Shown: positions 1 through 8,633 of the stretch, piece after piece
Position numbering within the stretch: the first letter of the stretch is position 1
Layout of the letters: every line of letters starts with the position of its first letter
Source: Xanthomonas rydalmerensis
GTDB taxonomy: Bacteria > Pseudomonadota > Gammaproteobacteria > Xanthomonadales > Xanthomonadaceae
Direction: 5' to 3'
Assembly (NCBI RefSeq): GCF_033170385.1
Contig: NZ_CP126170.1
Location: forward strand, 3,186,001 to 3,250,000
DNA: 64,000 nucleotides
Notes under the pieces: generated by a model
The model's database searches: none
Told to the model about the DNA's origin: nothing
The model's input: the letters and a program-made list of their open reading frames with translations, nothing else
Program-made: the position numbers and the translations under genes

Positions 1-351
1 GGGCACCCGCGCGTGCGGCACCTGGCCGGCAAGGTCGCGGTGCAACGCGGGCCGCTGGTGTACTGCCTGGAGCAGGCCGACAACGGCGCCGACCTGCATC
101 AGTTGCGCCTGCCGTCCAGCGCCACGCTGCAGACGGTGCCGGGCACCGGCGCACTGGCCGGCCAGGTGCTGCTGCAAGCCAGTGGCGAACGCCTGCACGG
201 CGACGTCGACGCCGCAGCCGCGCCGCTGTACCGCTACGATGCGCCGCCACCGACGCGGCAGCCGCAGACCCTGACCTTCGTGCCCTACTTCGCCTGGGCC
301 AATCGCGGCGAGGGCGAGATGCGGGTGTGGGTGGACGTCGGCGACGGTTGA
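1..351 (+). CDS. Glycoside hydrolase family 127 (beta-L-arabinofuranosidase-like), C-terminal part
   Basis: The reading frame is open from base 1 and ends at TGA 349-351, so this is the 3' end of a gene that starts before the window. The 116 visible residues contain KVAVQRGPLVYCLEQ near the start and FVPYFAWANRGEGEMRVWV near the end. These are typical of the C-terminal beta-sandwich of GH127/DUF1680 proteins, which remove L-arabinofuranose from plant glycans. The catalytic barrel lies outside the window, so substrate and signal peptide cannot be judged. An IS110 element starts about 28 bases after the stop. The family call rests on these tail motifs only. Confidence 0.75.
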   Translation, partial: GHPRVRHLAGKVAVQRGPLVYCLEQADNGADLHQLRLPSSATLQTVPGTGALAGQVLLQASGERLHGDVDAAAAPLYRYDAPPPTRQPQTLTFVPYFAWANRGEGEMRVWVDVGDG

Positions 352-394
352 AGGCAACGCTGCGGGACCTATCCTGTAGATACCGTCTTACCCC

Positions 395-1366
395 CTAGCA
401 GGCAAGGCCCCTTTTCGGGTCGAACGCGGTGCCCGATTTGAGGACGCCATAGGCGAGGTGCAGGAGCTTGCGCATGGCGGCGCACACGATCTGCTTGCCG
501 GCTTTGCCGCGTTCGCTTAGCCGCTGTTTCAGCGCCCGGATGACCGGATTGTGGGTCATGGCCACCAGGGCCGGCATGAACAGGCCAGCGCGCAGGCGGG
601 GCGAGCCGGTGCGCGAGATGCAGACATGGCCTTTGCGGTCGCCCGACTCCTGCAGGCACGGATTCAGGCCGGCGAAGGCGGTCACCGCCGAGGCATCGGC
701 AAAGCGCCTCACATCGCCAAGCTCAGCCAGCATCAAGGCCGCACTGGTGTCGGCGATGCCCTGGATGCTCACCAGTAACTCGCGCTGCCCCCGCAAGGTC
801 GGATCCTGGTCGATATGGTCATCGATGGCCTGCTCGATCTGGGCGATGTGATGTTGCAGATCGGCCAGATGGACCTGGATCGAGTCCTTCACCTGGGCCG
901 GAGCGACGTCCAGCCGGTTGCGCTCCATCTGCAGCATCTGTTGCAAGTCCTGGCGCCGGCGCACCAGTGCCTTGAGTTGCTTGAGCGCCGGCGGATCAGG
1001 GTGCCAACGGCGTAACTGCTCGCGGTGACGCAGGGCATAGCTGGCGATCAGCTTGGCATCGCTGCGATCGGTCTTGACCCGGCTGAGCTGGCTGCGTGCA
1101 TACGCGGCCGTCTGCGCCGGGTTGAGCACGCACACCCGATAGCCTCGTGCGTGGAGGAACTCGGCCAGTGCCTGGTGGTAGGTGCCAGTGGCCTCCATGG
1201 CGATCCAGCTATCGGGCTGCGCATGGGTCTGCAGCCATGCCTGCAGGGCCTGGAAGCCCTTGGCATCGTTGGACAACTTGGCCTTGGTACGGTGCTTGCC
1301 ATTGGTCAGCTCGCTGGCCACATCGAAACTGCGCTTGGCGACGTCGATGCCGATGACGGGAGACAT
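395..1366 (-). CDS. IS110-family transposase (DEDD recombinase)
   Basis: 323 residues, the usual length for the family. It has an N-terminal RuvC-like DEDD domain with D8 (GIDVAKRSFDV), E58 (AMEATG), D100 and D103 (KTDRSDAKLIA), followed by a coiled-coil-like stretch near residues 130-190. The C-terminal Transposase_20 domain includes SIQGIADTSAALMLAELGD and FAGLNPCLQESG. The start at 1366 was chosen because GGAGGAA lies 6 bases upstream; an in-frame ATG at 1381 gives five more residues but overlaps that ribosome site. No frameshift or stop is visible, so the enzyme is probably functional. In this family the enzyme acts with an RNA encoded in the element's non-coding end. Confidence 0.93.
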   Translation of the reverse strand: MSPVIGIDVAKRSFDVASELTNGKHRTKAKLSNDAKGFQALQAWLQTHAQPDSWIAMEATGTYHQALAEFLHARGYRVCVLNPAQTAAYARSQLSRVKTDRSDAKLIASYALRHREQLRRWHPDPPALKQLKALVRRRQDLQQMLQMERNRLDVAPAQVKDSIQVHLADLQHHIAQIEQAIDDHIDQDPTLRGQRELLVSIQGIADTSAALMLAELGDVRRFADASAVTAFAGLNPCLQESGDRKGHVCISRTGSPRLRAGLFMPALVAMTHNPVIRALKQRLSERGKAGKQIVCAAMRKLLHLAYGVLKSGTAFDPKRGLAC

Positions 1367-1611
1367 ACGCGATTCCTCCATCGTGTCAGGGTCATGATCG
1401 GCGCTGTGCCCGGTCCTGCCTTGTCGATGCGAGTTCACGCCGGGGGCGGACTCTGGATACCGTTCGGACACCCAAGGGCCAGCATGTGGAGAGGGGAGCC
1501 GATCTACGATGCAAGCTCGAAGCTTCAGGAGCGACTGGACTTCCCACACCTCCTCCGATGATCAGTCGGAAGACATGACGCCTGTTTAAGGGCGCCAGGT
1601 CCAGATACAAG
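1367..1611 (-). ncRNA. Candidate IS110 bridge RNA region
   Basis: This is the 245-base non-coding end upstream of the transposase. Established knowledge: IS110 elements transcribe a structured bridge RNA from this end, with loops that pair to the target and donor DNA. Seen here: aggagcgact at 1527-1536 matches the interrupted target AGGAGCGGCT (1610-1619) at 9 of 10 bases. An RNA read from the minus strand would therefore pair with the target across all ten bases if one U:G wobble is allowed. The exact RNA ends and the donor loop are not resolved. Confidence 0.4.
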
Positions 1612-1675
1612 GAGCGGCTTCAGCCGCGACGGGGCGTTTCCCGGTAACGCCCGCCGCGGCTGAAGCCGCTCCTAC
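1611..1675. repeat. Palindromic repeat (GAGCGGCTTCAGCCGC family), interrupted by the IS110 element
   Basis: The arms 1611-1628 and 1655-1672 are perfect inverted copies, with a second inner stem (gggcgtt/aacgccc). The leading gta that pairs with tac at 1673-1675 is missing here and is found at 377-379, on the far side of the IS110 element. Other copies lie at 7105, 11064 and 14406, with a sequence variant at 17255. The 1676-1798 stretch before the next gene shows nothing else. Confidence 0.9.
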
Positions 1676-1798
1676 CGGGCAAGCTGCATCTAGTTCAATC
1701 GTGGCGGAAGCAGGTCACCGACGCGACGCCTGCCTGCCGCGCCCCGTGGGCCGCTTCGCACGCGCCGCAACGGCCAGCGCACGCTCTAAGCTAGGGCC

Positions 1799-2521
1799 AT
1801 GGATGCCCTGGCCCCCGTCGCACCGCCGTTCGCCCGCCTTGCCCTCGGCGCGCATCGCATCGCCGTGCCGGATGCCTGGCTGCTGGCGTTCGAGGTCGAT
1901 GCCTTCGACAGCGCGGATTTCCAGCGCCACGGCCTGCAGCAGCCGGCGTCGATCGCACGCAGCGTGCGCAAGCGCCAGGCCGAGTACCTGGCCGGACGGC
2001 GCGCGGCGCTCGCCGCGCTGCGGGCCGCCGGCAGCACGGCAACCGATCTGCCGATCGGTGTCGACCGCGCACCGGTCTGGCCCACCGACTTTCTCGGCAG
2101 CCTCTCGCATACCGACGGCCTGGCGGTCGCCATCGCCATGCCGGTATCCGTCGGGGCACAGGGCATCGGCCTGGACGTCGAACGCGTGGTGGCCGCGGAC
2201 CAGCTTGAAGCGATCCGCAGCCTGGCCCTGGATGCCAGCGACTGCGCCGCGCTGGCCGGCCTCGCCCGTGTCCGCGGCTGGCCGTATGCGCTGACCCTGG
2301 GCTTCTCGGCGAAGGAAAGTTTCTACAAGGCCGCCGCGGCGACCGTCGGCCGCTTGTTCGACTTCGACGCCTTGCGCATCGAAGGCTGCGATCCGGCCAG
2401 CGGCAGCCTGGACACGCGGATCGCCACACCGCTGGCGCCGGCCTTGCCGGCCGGACAACGGCATCGCCTGCACTGGGTGGAGGTACAGCCCGACCTGCTG
2501 CTCACCAGTTGCGTCTGGTAG
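1799..2521 (+). CDS. 4'-phosphopantetheinyl transferase (EntD/Sfp-type)
   Basis: It would transfer the phosphopantetheine arm from coenzyme A to a carrier-protein serine, activating polyketide, peptide or fatty acid carriers. The 240 residues carry the superfamily motifs in order: RKRQAEYLAGRRAA near residue 60, GSLSHTDG near 100, the magnesium-binding GLDVER at 124-129 (D126, E128), and FSAKESFYK at 169-177 (K172, E173). The ATG at 1799 follows directly after an upstream stretch with no better start. No carrier-protein or synthetase gene is near it, so it is probably the general-purpose enzyme of the cell. Xanthomonas albilineans XabA is a known relative in function. Confidence 0.88.
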   Translation: MDALAPVAPPFARLALGAHRIAVPDAWLLAFEVDAFDSADFQRHGLQQPASIARSVRKRQAEYLAGRRAALAALRAAGSTATDLPIGVDRAPVWPTDFLGSLSHTDGLAVAIAMPVSVGAQGIGLDVERVVAADQLEAIRSLALDASDCAALAGLARVRGWPYALTLGFSAKESFYKAAAATVGRLFDFDALRIEGCDPASGSLDTRIATPLAPALPAGQRHRLHWVEVQPDLLLTSCVW

Positions 2522-2659
2522 CACGTCCCGGCGTCACCACGTGGTCACGCGGATGCAGCAACGCACGCCGCATGCGACACGCCGCGCGTTGCGAGCACGC
2601 GCACTGCGCCGTGCCTGGTCAGACCACGAAGACGCGCCGCCTGCCGCGGCGCCATGCAC

Positions 2660-2911
2660 TCACAACGCGGCCAGGATCTGCTCGCGCCGGCGTGCGTACT
2701 CCGCCGCGTCGATCAGGCCCTGCGCCTTCAACTGCTCCAGCGCACGCAGGCGCTGTTCGACCGAAGCGGCGGGCGGCAACGGCGGCGGCGCCGCGGCCGC
2801 CGGCCGGCGCCGCTGGGCACGGATCGCCAGCCACACCACCACGCCGATCAGCAGTGGGACACCGAGCATCACCAACAGCACGAGCCAGTGCCAGATGCTG
2901 AATCCACCCAT
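2660..2911 (-). CDS. Small membrane protein with SHOCT domain
   Basis: 83 residues. One N-terminal transmembrane segment (about residues 8-29) is followed by a short basic and proline/alanine-rich linker. A C-terminal SHOCT motif covers about residues 51-83 (EQRLRALEQLKAQGLI, then EYARRREQILAAL). SHOCT segments occur at protein ends and are thought to aid oligomerisation; the function of this protein is unknown. It lies 36 bases downstream of gpmA on the same strand and may be co-transcribed with it. A purine-rich AAGGAGCAAG precedes the ATG. Confidence 0.8.
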   Translation of the reverse strand: MGGFSIWHWLVLLVMLGVPLLIGVVVWLAIRAQRRRPAAAAPPPLPPAASVEQRLRALEQLKAQGLIDAAEYARRREQILAAL

Positions 2912-2947
2912 CGCTTGCTCCTTCCGGCCGCGTGCCGATCGTGGCGC

Positions 2948-3697
2948 TTACTTCGCCTTGCCCTGGTTGGCCACCGCTTCGGCCGCCTTCTTCGCCGCTT
3001 CCGGATCGCCCAGGTAGCGGTAGGACTGCACCTGCAGACTGTCGTCCAGTTCGAACAGCAGCGGGATGCCGGTGGGGATGTTGAGCTCGAGGATCTCCTC
3101 GCGCGACACGTCGTTCAAGTACTTGTACAGCGCGCGCAGCGAGTTGCCGTGGGCGGTGACCAGCACGGTCTGCCCGGCCTTGAGCTGCGGCGCGATGGCG
3201 TCGTGCCAGTACGGCAGCACGCGCTCGAGCGTGGTCGCCAGCGACTCGGTGGCCGGCAGCGCATTGCGGTCCAGGGTGGCGTAGCGACGGTCGTGCAGCG
3301 GATGGCCCGGATCCTCGGCGTCCATCGGCGGCGGCGGGATGTCGTAGGAGCGGCGCCAGATCTTGACCTGCTCCTCGCCGTGCTTGGCCGCGGTCTCGGC
3401 CTTGTCCAGGCCCTGCAGGCCGCCGTAGTGGCGCTCGTTGAGGCGCCAGCTCTTGTGCACCGGCAGCCAGTCCTGGTCCAGCTCCTTCAGCGCGCCCTGC
3501 AAGGTGTGGATGGCGCGCTTGAGCACCGAGGTGTGGGCGACGTCGAACTGCAGCCCCTCTTCGCGCATCAGCCGGCCGGCGGCGGCCGCTTCCTGGCGGC
3601 CCTGCTCGGTCAGGTCCACATCGACCCAGCCGGTGAAGCGGTTATCCAGGTTCCACTGGCTTTGGCCATGGCGCAACAGTACGAGTTTGCGGGTCAC
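2948..3697 (-). CDS. gpmA: 2,3-bisphosphoglycerate-dependent phosphoglycerate mutase
   Basis: Interconverts 3- and 2-phosphoglycerate in glycolysis and gluconeogenesis, in the cytoplasm. The 249 residues match GpmA length. The phosphohistidine loop is [10 protein letters not shown] (H10), followed by [15 protein letters not shown], the acidic [10 protein letters not shown] and the second catalytic histidine in [16 protein letters not shown]. The start is GTG at 3697, which gives the standard N-terminus [11 protein letters not shown]; longer readings run into repeat DNA. It is a clear housekeeping gene. Confidence 0.96.
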   Translation of the reverse strand: MTRKLVLLRHGQSQWNLDNRFTGWVDVDLTEQGRQEAAAAGRLMREEGLQFDVAHTSVLKRAIHTLQGALKELDQDWLPVHKSWRLNERHYGGLQGLDKAETAAKHGEEQVKIWRRSYDIPPPPMDAEDPGHPLHDRRYATLDRNALPATESLATTLERVLPYWHDAIAPQLKAGQTVLVTAHGNSLRALYKYLNDVSREEILELNIPTGIPLLFELDDSLQVQSYRYLGDPEAAKKAAEAVANQGKAK

Positions 3698-3754
3698 TGC
3701 GACGGTCTCCGTTGGGGGATGCGTGGGTCGTGCGGCCCTGGATTGTAGCCGGTG

Positions 3755-3893
3755 GCGGGGATTGGGGATTGGGGATTGGGGAATCGCCAGAGCCGGTTCC
3801 CGTCGGTCGCTGGCGACCAGGCCACGCCGGGCCGCACGACGTGCCGGAGCCCATGCTGTTACGAATCCCCAACCCCCAATCCCCAATCCCCGC
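3755..3893. repeat. GGGATTGGGGATT simple repeats flanking the gpmA/nfi intergenic region
   Basis: A run of attgggg units at 3755-3788 is answered by its complement (aatccccaa units) at 3862-3893, so the two can pair as a long stem. The same motif recurs next to many genes here, including near 10933, 11171, 17117, 17352, 19604, 22051, 41359, 41477 and 61017. It appears to be a scattered intergenic repeat with no coding role. Confidence 0.8.
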
Positions 3894-3935
3894 CTCTCCA
3901 CACCCCAGCCACGAACGCGGCGCGATCATCGGCGC

Positions 3936-4655
3936 ATGGACACCTCTTCGCACTCCGTGTTCGGCGATTGGGACGGCAGCATCGTGCAGGCGCGCGCGCT
4001 GCAGGCGACGCTGGCGCGTCAGGTCAGCCTGCAGGACGACGTGCCCGATCCGCCGCGGTGGCTGGCCGGCTTCGACGTCGGCTTCGAGGACGACGGCCAG
4101 GTCACCCGTGCGGCCGCGGTGCTGCTCGATGCGCAGACCCTGCAGCCGCACCAGGCCGAGATCGCCCGCGTGCCCACCTCGATGGCCTACGTGCCCGGCC
4201 TGCTCAGCTTCCGCGAGCTGCCGGCGCTGCTGGCTGCGTTGGCGTTGCTGCGGCAGCGGCCGGACCTGGTATTCGTCGATGGCCAGGGCATCGCCCATCC
4301 ACGTCGACTCGGCATTGCCGCGCACTTCGGCGTGGTCACCGGGCTGCCCAGCATCGGCGTGGCCAAGACGCTGCTGGCCGGCCGCTTCGAGGAACCCGGC
4401 ACGCAGGCCGGCGACCACAGCCCCATCGTGCATCGCGGCGAAGTGGTCGGTTGGGCGCTGCGCAGCAAGCTGCGCTGCAATCCGCTGATCGTCTCGCCCG
4501 GCCACCGCGTGGCGGTGGACAGCGCGCTGCAATGGACCCAGCGCTATCTGCGCGGCTACCGCCTGCCGGAACCGACCCGACTGGCCGACCGGCTGGCCTC
4601 GCGCCGCGGCGAGGTGGTGGTGGTGCCGGCCGCCGACACGCCGTCGCTGTTCTGA
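3936..4655 (+). CDS. nfi: Endonuclease V (deoxyinosine 3' endonuclease)
   Basis: It nicks DNA one base 3' of deoxyinosine and starts repair of deaminated adenine. The 239-residue protein has the family signatures: GFDVGFE at 46-52 (D47 corresponds to the first metal-binding aspartate), a [20 protein letters not shown] segment, the metal-binding [15 protein letters not shown] and [14 protein letters not shown]. The ATG at 3936 is the first that gives a normal N-terminus. The usual GVDVSY is GFDVGFE here, a mild departure. It is divergent from gpmA and shares the repeat-filled intergenic region. Confidence 0.92.
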   Translation: MDTSSHSVFGDWDGSIVQARALQATLARQVSLQDDVPDPPRWLAGFDVGFEDDGQVTRAAAVLLDAQTLQPHQAEIARVPTSMAYVPGLLSFRELPALLAALALLRQRPDLVFVDGQGIAHPRRLGIAAHFGVVTGLPSIGVAKTLLAGRFEEPGTQAGDHSPIVHRGEVVGWALRSKLRCNPLIVSPGHRVAVDSALQWTQRYLRGYRLPEPTRLADRLASRRGEVVVVPAADTPSLF

Positions 4656-4685
4656 ATCGGGCGCCGTGGCCGGCGGCCACATCGA

Positions 4686-5078
4686 TCATCGATTGCTGAT
4701 GACGATGCCGTTGTCGACGATCTGGATGTACATGCCTGCCGGGCGCGGGCGCGCGAGGAACTGCAGATTGACGCTGGCGATGCCGCTACCGACGGCGCAA
4801 TCGGCGGTCGCCATGCCGATCGCCGTGTAGCGGATATTGGTCCGCAGGGTCGGGCCGGCGACGCGATGGCCGTTGGCGACCGGATAGCAGCCGGCACCTT
4901 GTCCACCGGTGACCAGCAAGGCCTTCGCGCCCCACAGATCGTTGATGATCTCGGTGGGCACGTTCATGTTCGGCACGCCTTGCGCCTGCGCCGCGAACGC
5001 CGCGCCTGCGAGCAGGACCAGGCCAAGGCGCGACCAGGCGGCGCGGCGACAGCGGATGTGCGATGCGACATGCTTCAT
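4686..5078 (-). CDS. Secreted protein of unknown function
   Basis: 130 residues. It begins with a basic stretch and a hydrophobic signal segment (about residues 15-32) ending AAFAAQAQG, so export through Sec is likely. The mature part has two cysteines (GAGCYPVANG and TADCAVGSG) that could form a disulfide. I recognise no family. The ATG at 5078 follows GAAGGAGCACCC. The gene faces nfi tail to tail with 30 bases between them. Confidence 0.72.
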   Translation of the reverse strand: MKHVASHIRCRRAAWSRLGLVLLAGAAFAAQAQGVPNMNVPTEIINDLWGAKALLVTGGQGAGCYPVANGHRVAGPTLRTNIRYTAIGMATADCAVGSGIASVNLQFLARPRPAGMYIQIVDNGIVISNR

Positions 5079-5383
5079 GTGGGTGCTCCTTCGGGGGAAG
5101 AGGGATCGATGCAGCGCCAGGTGCCGTGCGCTCGCTCGTACGAACGGCCACGACGCGCGCCGATTATTCACAGGCCCACCGTTGCGTCGCAGACAAGAAG
5201 TGCGCGCAATTCGCACTATGCGATTCCGGGACGCCGGCATAACCGCGCGACATAGCGCGCGCACGTCGGGGATCGGCGCCGCGCATGAGCGCATCCGGGA
5301 CAGTCCGTCTTGCCGTGGCGCCGCACCGCGAGCGTCCGCGCATGCGAAGCTTCGCTTCCATTTTTGCGACCGCGAGCATCCGC
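5079..5383. other. Intergenic region between divergent genes
   Basis: 305 bases between the secreted protein (minus) and the pirin gene (plus). It must hold both promoters. I see no repeat, RNA or convincing operator. In-frame starts for the pirin gene also exist at 5285 and 5342, so its true start could lie inside this stretch. Confidence 0.5.
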
Positions 5384-6253
5384 ATGCCCACCCTCATCGC
5401 CCCCCGCGTCCACGATATCGGCGGCTTCGAAGTGCGTCGTGCCGTCCCCAGCGTGCAGGCGCGTAGCGTCGGCCCCTTCGTGTTCATCGACCACATGGGG
5501 CCGGCGGTGTTCGAGCCGGGCCATGGCGTGGACGTGCGCCCGCACCCGCACATCGGCCTGGCCACGGTCACCTTCCTGTGGTCCGGCGAGATCGGCCACC
5601 GCGATTCGCTCGGCTCCGATCAGGTGATCCGCGCCGGCGACGTCAACTGGATGACCGCCGGCCGCGGCATCTCCCATTCCGAACGCACGCCGACCACGCT
5701 ACGCGAGCACGCGCATCCGCTGCACGGCATGCAGACCTGGGTGGCGCTGCCGAAATCGGCGGAAGAGACCGCACCGGCGTTCTACCACCACCCGGCCGCC
5801 AGCCTGCCGCAGCAGCGCCGCGACGGCGCGTGGCTGCGGGTGATCGCCGGCCGCGCCTACGGCGAGGAGTCGCCGGTGACGGTGTTTGCCGACACCCTCA
5901 ACGTGGCCCTGGATCTGGACGCAGACGCGGAAATCGACCTGGATAACCGGCATGCCGAGCGCTCGCTGTACATCCTGGAGGGCGAGGCGCAACTGGACGG
6001 CGTGGACATCCCGGCGCGCCACCTGGTCCTGCCCGAGCCCGGCGCGCGCGGGCGGCTGCGCGCCAAGACCCCGCTCAAGGCGATGCTGATGGGCGGCGAA
6101 CCGCTGGATGGCCCGCGCCACCTGTGGTGGAACTTCGTGTCCAGTTCGGTGGAACGCATCGAGCAGGCCAAGCAGGACTGGCGCGAGGGCCGCTTCGGCA
6201 CGATTCCCGGCGACGACCAGGAATTCATTCCGCTGCCCGAACCCGGCCGCTGA
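5384..6253 (+). CDS. Pirin family protein
   Basis: 289-residue bicupin. The metal-binding signature of the first cupin is visible as HPHIGLATVTFLWSGEIGHRDSLG and DVNWMTAGRGISHSE. The second, weaker cupin follows (NRHAERSLYILEGEAQLDG). Bacterial pirins are iron or other metal-binding proteins; some have quercetin 2,3-dioxygenase activity and others act as redox sensors. The ATG at 5384 was chosen because it starts MPTLIAPRVHDIGGFEVRR, the usual beginning. A second pirin lies at 7215-8075 on the other strand, so the region holds a distant paralogous pair. Confidence 0.9.
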   Translation: MPTLIAPRVHDIGGFEVRRAVPSVQARSVGPFVFIDHMGPAVFEPGHGVDVRPHPHIGLATVTFLWSGEIGHRDSLGSDQVIRAGDVNWMTAGRGISHSERTPTTLREHAHPLHGMQTWVALPKSAEETAPAFYHHPAASLPQQRRDGAWLRVIAGRAYGEESPVTVFADTLNVALDLDADAEIDLDNRHAERSLYILEGEAQLDGVDIPARHLVLPEPGARGRLRAKTPLKAMLMGGEPLDGPRHLWWNFVSSSVERIEQAKQDWREGRFGTIPGDDQEFIPLPEPGR

Positions 6254-6602
6254 GCCGCAGCAGGCGCGCATCCGGGCTTTGGCGCCGCCCGCGAGTGCGC
6301 CAACTGCCCTCGTCAGCCCCTGCCATTCGCGCCGGAACCGCCCGGTCGGCGCAGCCGGGCAGGTGCCGCCACGCCGTACCGCGCGTGCGGATATTCCGGA
6401 ATTCCCATCCCAATTGTCAGCGGCGCGGCGCTGGGCTATGGTGCAACCGCGGCCGCGTGCGCGTGGCCGCACACGGGACACGCACTGCGTCGGGGGATGC
6501 ACTGCCGGGATCCCGCACAGGATGGGGCGCTCCCGCAGACGACGCCACAGGCGTGCGTATGGATCGAACGCGTCGCATCGCGGCGTATGGGGAACATCGC
6601 GA
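6254..6602. other. Intergenic region, no feature seen
   Basis: 349 GC-rich bases between the pirin gene and the small secreted protein gene. No repeat family, RNA or credible reading frame stands out. Confidence 0.5.
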
Positions 6603-7070
6603 ATGAAGACACTCTTGCGCAAGGCACTGCTGACCGCTGCGGCGGCGCTGCCCGCCGCTGCCGCCACCGCGCAGCAGGCACAGAACTGCCCACCGCTGCC
6701 GCCGCAGAGCAAGCTGCAGTGGAGCGAGCGCAGCGACAAGGGATTCATCGTCTGCCGCGCCAGCGACGCCGAGGGACGTCAGGTGCTGGGCATGATGCTC
6801 ACCGCACGCGACCCAAACATTCCGCTGCAGCGCACGCTGCGCGAGGAAAAGGGCGCCATCGCCGGCGAGCAGGTGTACTGGTACCGGCCGGACCTCGGCG
6901 GCGCGGAGCTGCCGGGCCTGGCCTCGCGCCGGATCGCGGTCGCGGAGCTGAAGAAGGGCCAGTTCGCCCAGGTCTGGATCGACGCCGCCGACACCCAGGA
7001 ACTGCAGACCCTGCAGTCGCTGGTGCAGGGCCTGGACATGCGTCAGTCGAGCCTGGCGCTGGAGCGCTGA
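6603..7070 (+). CDS. Secreted protein of unknown function
   Basis: 155 residues with an N-terminal signal peptide (MKTLLRKALLTAAAALPAAAATAQQ, cleavage near residue 24). The mature domain has two cysteines (NCPPLPP and FIVCRASD) and no family I can name. It sits between two pirin genes and ends 34 bases before a strong palindromic repeat that could act as a shared terminator with the convergent pirin gene. It is probably periplasmic. Confidence 0.7.
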   Translation: MKTLLRKALLTAAAALPAAAATAQQAQNCPPLPPQSKLQWSERSDKGFIVCRASDAEGRQVLGMMLTARDPNIPLQRTLREEKGAIAGEQVYWYRPDLGGAELPGLASRRIAVAELKKGQFAQVWIDAADTQELQTLQSLVQGLDMRQSSLALER

Positions 7071-7104
7071 GTTAGGCGCGTCGCGCGATGGACTGCGACA
7101 TGGC

Positions 7105-7172
7105 GTAGGAGCGGCTTCAGCCGCGACAGGGCCTTGCCGGCAGTGCCCTGTCGCGGCTGAAGCCGCTCCTAC
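7105..7172. repeat. Palindromic repeat, 28-bp arms, between convergent genes
   Basis: gtaggagcggcttcagccg begins the left arm (7105-7132), and the right arm (7145-7172) is its perfect complement. It has the same core as the copies at 1611, 11064 and 14406. Its place between two convergent genes suggests it folds in both transcripts. The outer bases differ between copies while pairing is kept. Confidence 0.92.
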
Positions 7173-7214
7173 GAGGAAACAAACCTCGCACCAGAAACGG
7201 TGCGAACCGCGCCC

Positions 7215-8075
7215 TCAGAAGCGCCCTTCCTGGAAATCCACGAAGGCCTGCATCAGCTCCTGGCGCGTGTTCATCACGAACGGCCCATGCCGCGCGACCG
7301 GCTCGCGCAACGGCCGGCCGGCGACGAGGATCAGCCGCGCGCCCTGCGCGCCGGCCTGCAGCCGCAGCAGGTCGCCGCCGCCGAGCACGGCCAGCGTCTG
7401 CGCCGGCAGCACGCGCGCCGCTTCGCCCTCGCCCAGCGCCGCCTCGCCCTCGAACATGTAGGCGAAGGCGTTGTGCCCGGACGGCAGTTCGAACGCCCAG
7501 GACGCGCCTGCGTGCAGCGCGATGTCCAGATACAGCGGATCGGTGGCCGGCTGCGCGATCGGGCCGTGCACCTCGCCGACCTGGCCGGCGATCACCTTGA
7601 CCGTCACCCCCGGCGCCGGCTGCGCCACCGGAATGCGTTCGGGCGCGAACTCCTGATAGCGCGGCGCGCTCATCTTGTCGCGCGCCGGCAGGTTCACCCA
7701 TAGCTGGAAGCCGCGCATGCGCCCTTCCTCTTGCTCCGGCATCTCCGAATGCACCAGGCCGCGGCCGGCAGTCATCCACTGCACGCTGCCCGGGGTCAGC
7801 AGACCCTCGTTGCCGTGGTTGTCCTTGTGCCGCATGCGCCCGTCGAGCATGTAGGTGACAGTCTCGAAGCCGCGGTGCGGATGGCTGGGGAAGCCGCCGA
7901 TGTAGTCCTCGGCCCGGTCGGTGCCGAACTCGTCGAGCAGCAGGAACGGATCCAGCTCGGGCAACGCACTGCCGCCGATGACGCGGGTCAGCTTGACCCC
8001 ATCGCCGTCGGCGGTGGCGTGGCCGCGGATGGCGCGGACGATGCGCGCGGGGGCGACGGTGGTGGACGCGGTCAT
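7215..8075 (-). CDS. Pirin family protein (YhhW-like)
   Basis: 286 residues. The pirin signature is complete: FPSHPHRGFETVTYMLDG with metal-binding histidines, DNHGN, and SVQWMTAGRGLVHSEMP. The C-terminal cupin runs from about residue 180. The start at 8075 follows AGGAGATCGCTCACC, a good ribosome site. Function is as for the paralogue at 5384: metal-dependent dioxygenase or redox-linked regulator, not resolvable from sequence. The 3' end faces the palindrome at 7105. Confidence 0.92.
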   Translation of the reverse strand: MTASTTVAPARIVRAIRGHATADGDGVKLTRVIGGSALPELDPFLLLDEFGTDRAEDYIGGFPSHPHRGFETVTYMLDGRMRHKDNHGNEGLLTPGSVQWMTAGRGLVHSEMPEQEEGRMRGFQLWVNLPARDKMSAPRYQEFAPERIPVAQPAPGVTVKVIAGQVGEVHGPIAQPATDPLYLDIALHAGASWAFELPSGHNAFAYMFEGEAALGEGEAARVLPAQTLAVLGGGDLLRLQAGAQGARLILVAGRPLREPVARHGPFVMNTRQELMQAFVDFQEGRF

Positions 8076-8204
8076 GGTGAGCGATCTCCTGATGAGATCC
8101 CCACCATGGGTGCCGCCGCCACCGCGCCCAACCGCGACCGGCGCAACCCATCGTTCCATCCGCTGTGGTGGGGCCGCTCCCTTGTCCTGTCGAGACCATG
8201 AACT

Positions 8205-8532
8205 CCCTTCTCCCTCCGGGAGAAGGTGCCCCGCAGGGGAGGATGCGGGTCCGGGCGCAACCTCGCACACCGCCCCATGGTGCAGACCGAGTTCGCGCGG
8301 GCTTCGCCCCTACCCTCACCCCAACCCCTCTCCCGAGGGGAGAGGGGCGCAAGCGGCCGCGCCCCTTGTGCCGTCGCGGCCATGAATCCCTTCTCCCGCC
8401 GGGAGAAGGCGCCCCGCAGGGGCGGATGAGGGTGCGGGTGCAGCCTCGTGCAGCGCCAGCAGCGCAAGCTGGTTTCGCGAGGGCTTCGCCTCCGTACCCT
8501 CACCCCAACCCCTCTCCCGATGGGAGAGGGGC
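8205..8532. repeat. Two copies of the CTTCTCCCGGCGGGAGAAGG / CCCTCTCCCGGGAGAGGG repeat pair
   Basis: This 330-base stretch upstream of cstA holds cttctccctccgggagaagg at 8206-8225 followed by ccctctcccgaggggagaggg near 8328-8347. The same pair then repeats near 8390-8411 and 8509-8531. Each hairpin is joined to a conserved tail (cggatgagggt or accctcaccccaa). The same unit forms the tandem array at 22113-22548 and a single copy at 57580-57713. This is a dispersed intergenic repeat. Confidence 0.88.
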
Positions 8533-8633
8533 TTCTGTCTACGACCAAAGTACTAGGCCCCTGACCGCCCCCGCCATTGACCCCCCAGGCCATCGGGGCG
8601 ACCCTTGCGGCAATCTCTGGGGGAGCGTTCTGC

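Larger units (their letters stand above)
380..1611 (-). mobile_element. IS110-family insertion sequence, complete, ends inferred
   Basis: The ends can be placed because the element interrupts a palindromic repeat that is intact elsewhere (for example 14406-14473). The left flank ends in cctgtag at 373-379 and the right flank resumes with gagcggcttcagccgcg at 1612. Joining them restores the usual repeat start. Both junctions carry AG (378-379 and 1610-1611), which is CT on the transposase strand; a CT core is what well-studied IS110 elements use. The element is about 1.23 kb, has no terminal inverted repeats, holds one transposase gene, and has a long non-coding stretch upstream of that gene. 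This fits the IS110 subgroup rather than IS1111. Confidence 0.8.

Noticed and set aside
2660..3748. Plus-strand frame covering gpmA and the SHOCT gene
   Set aside because: It is the complement of two supported minus-strand genes and has no ribosome site or motifs.
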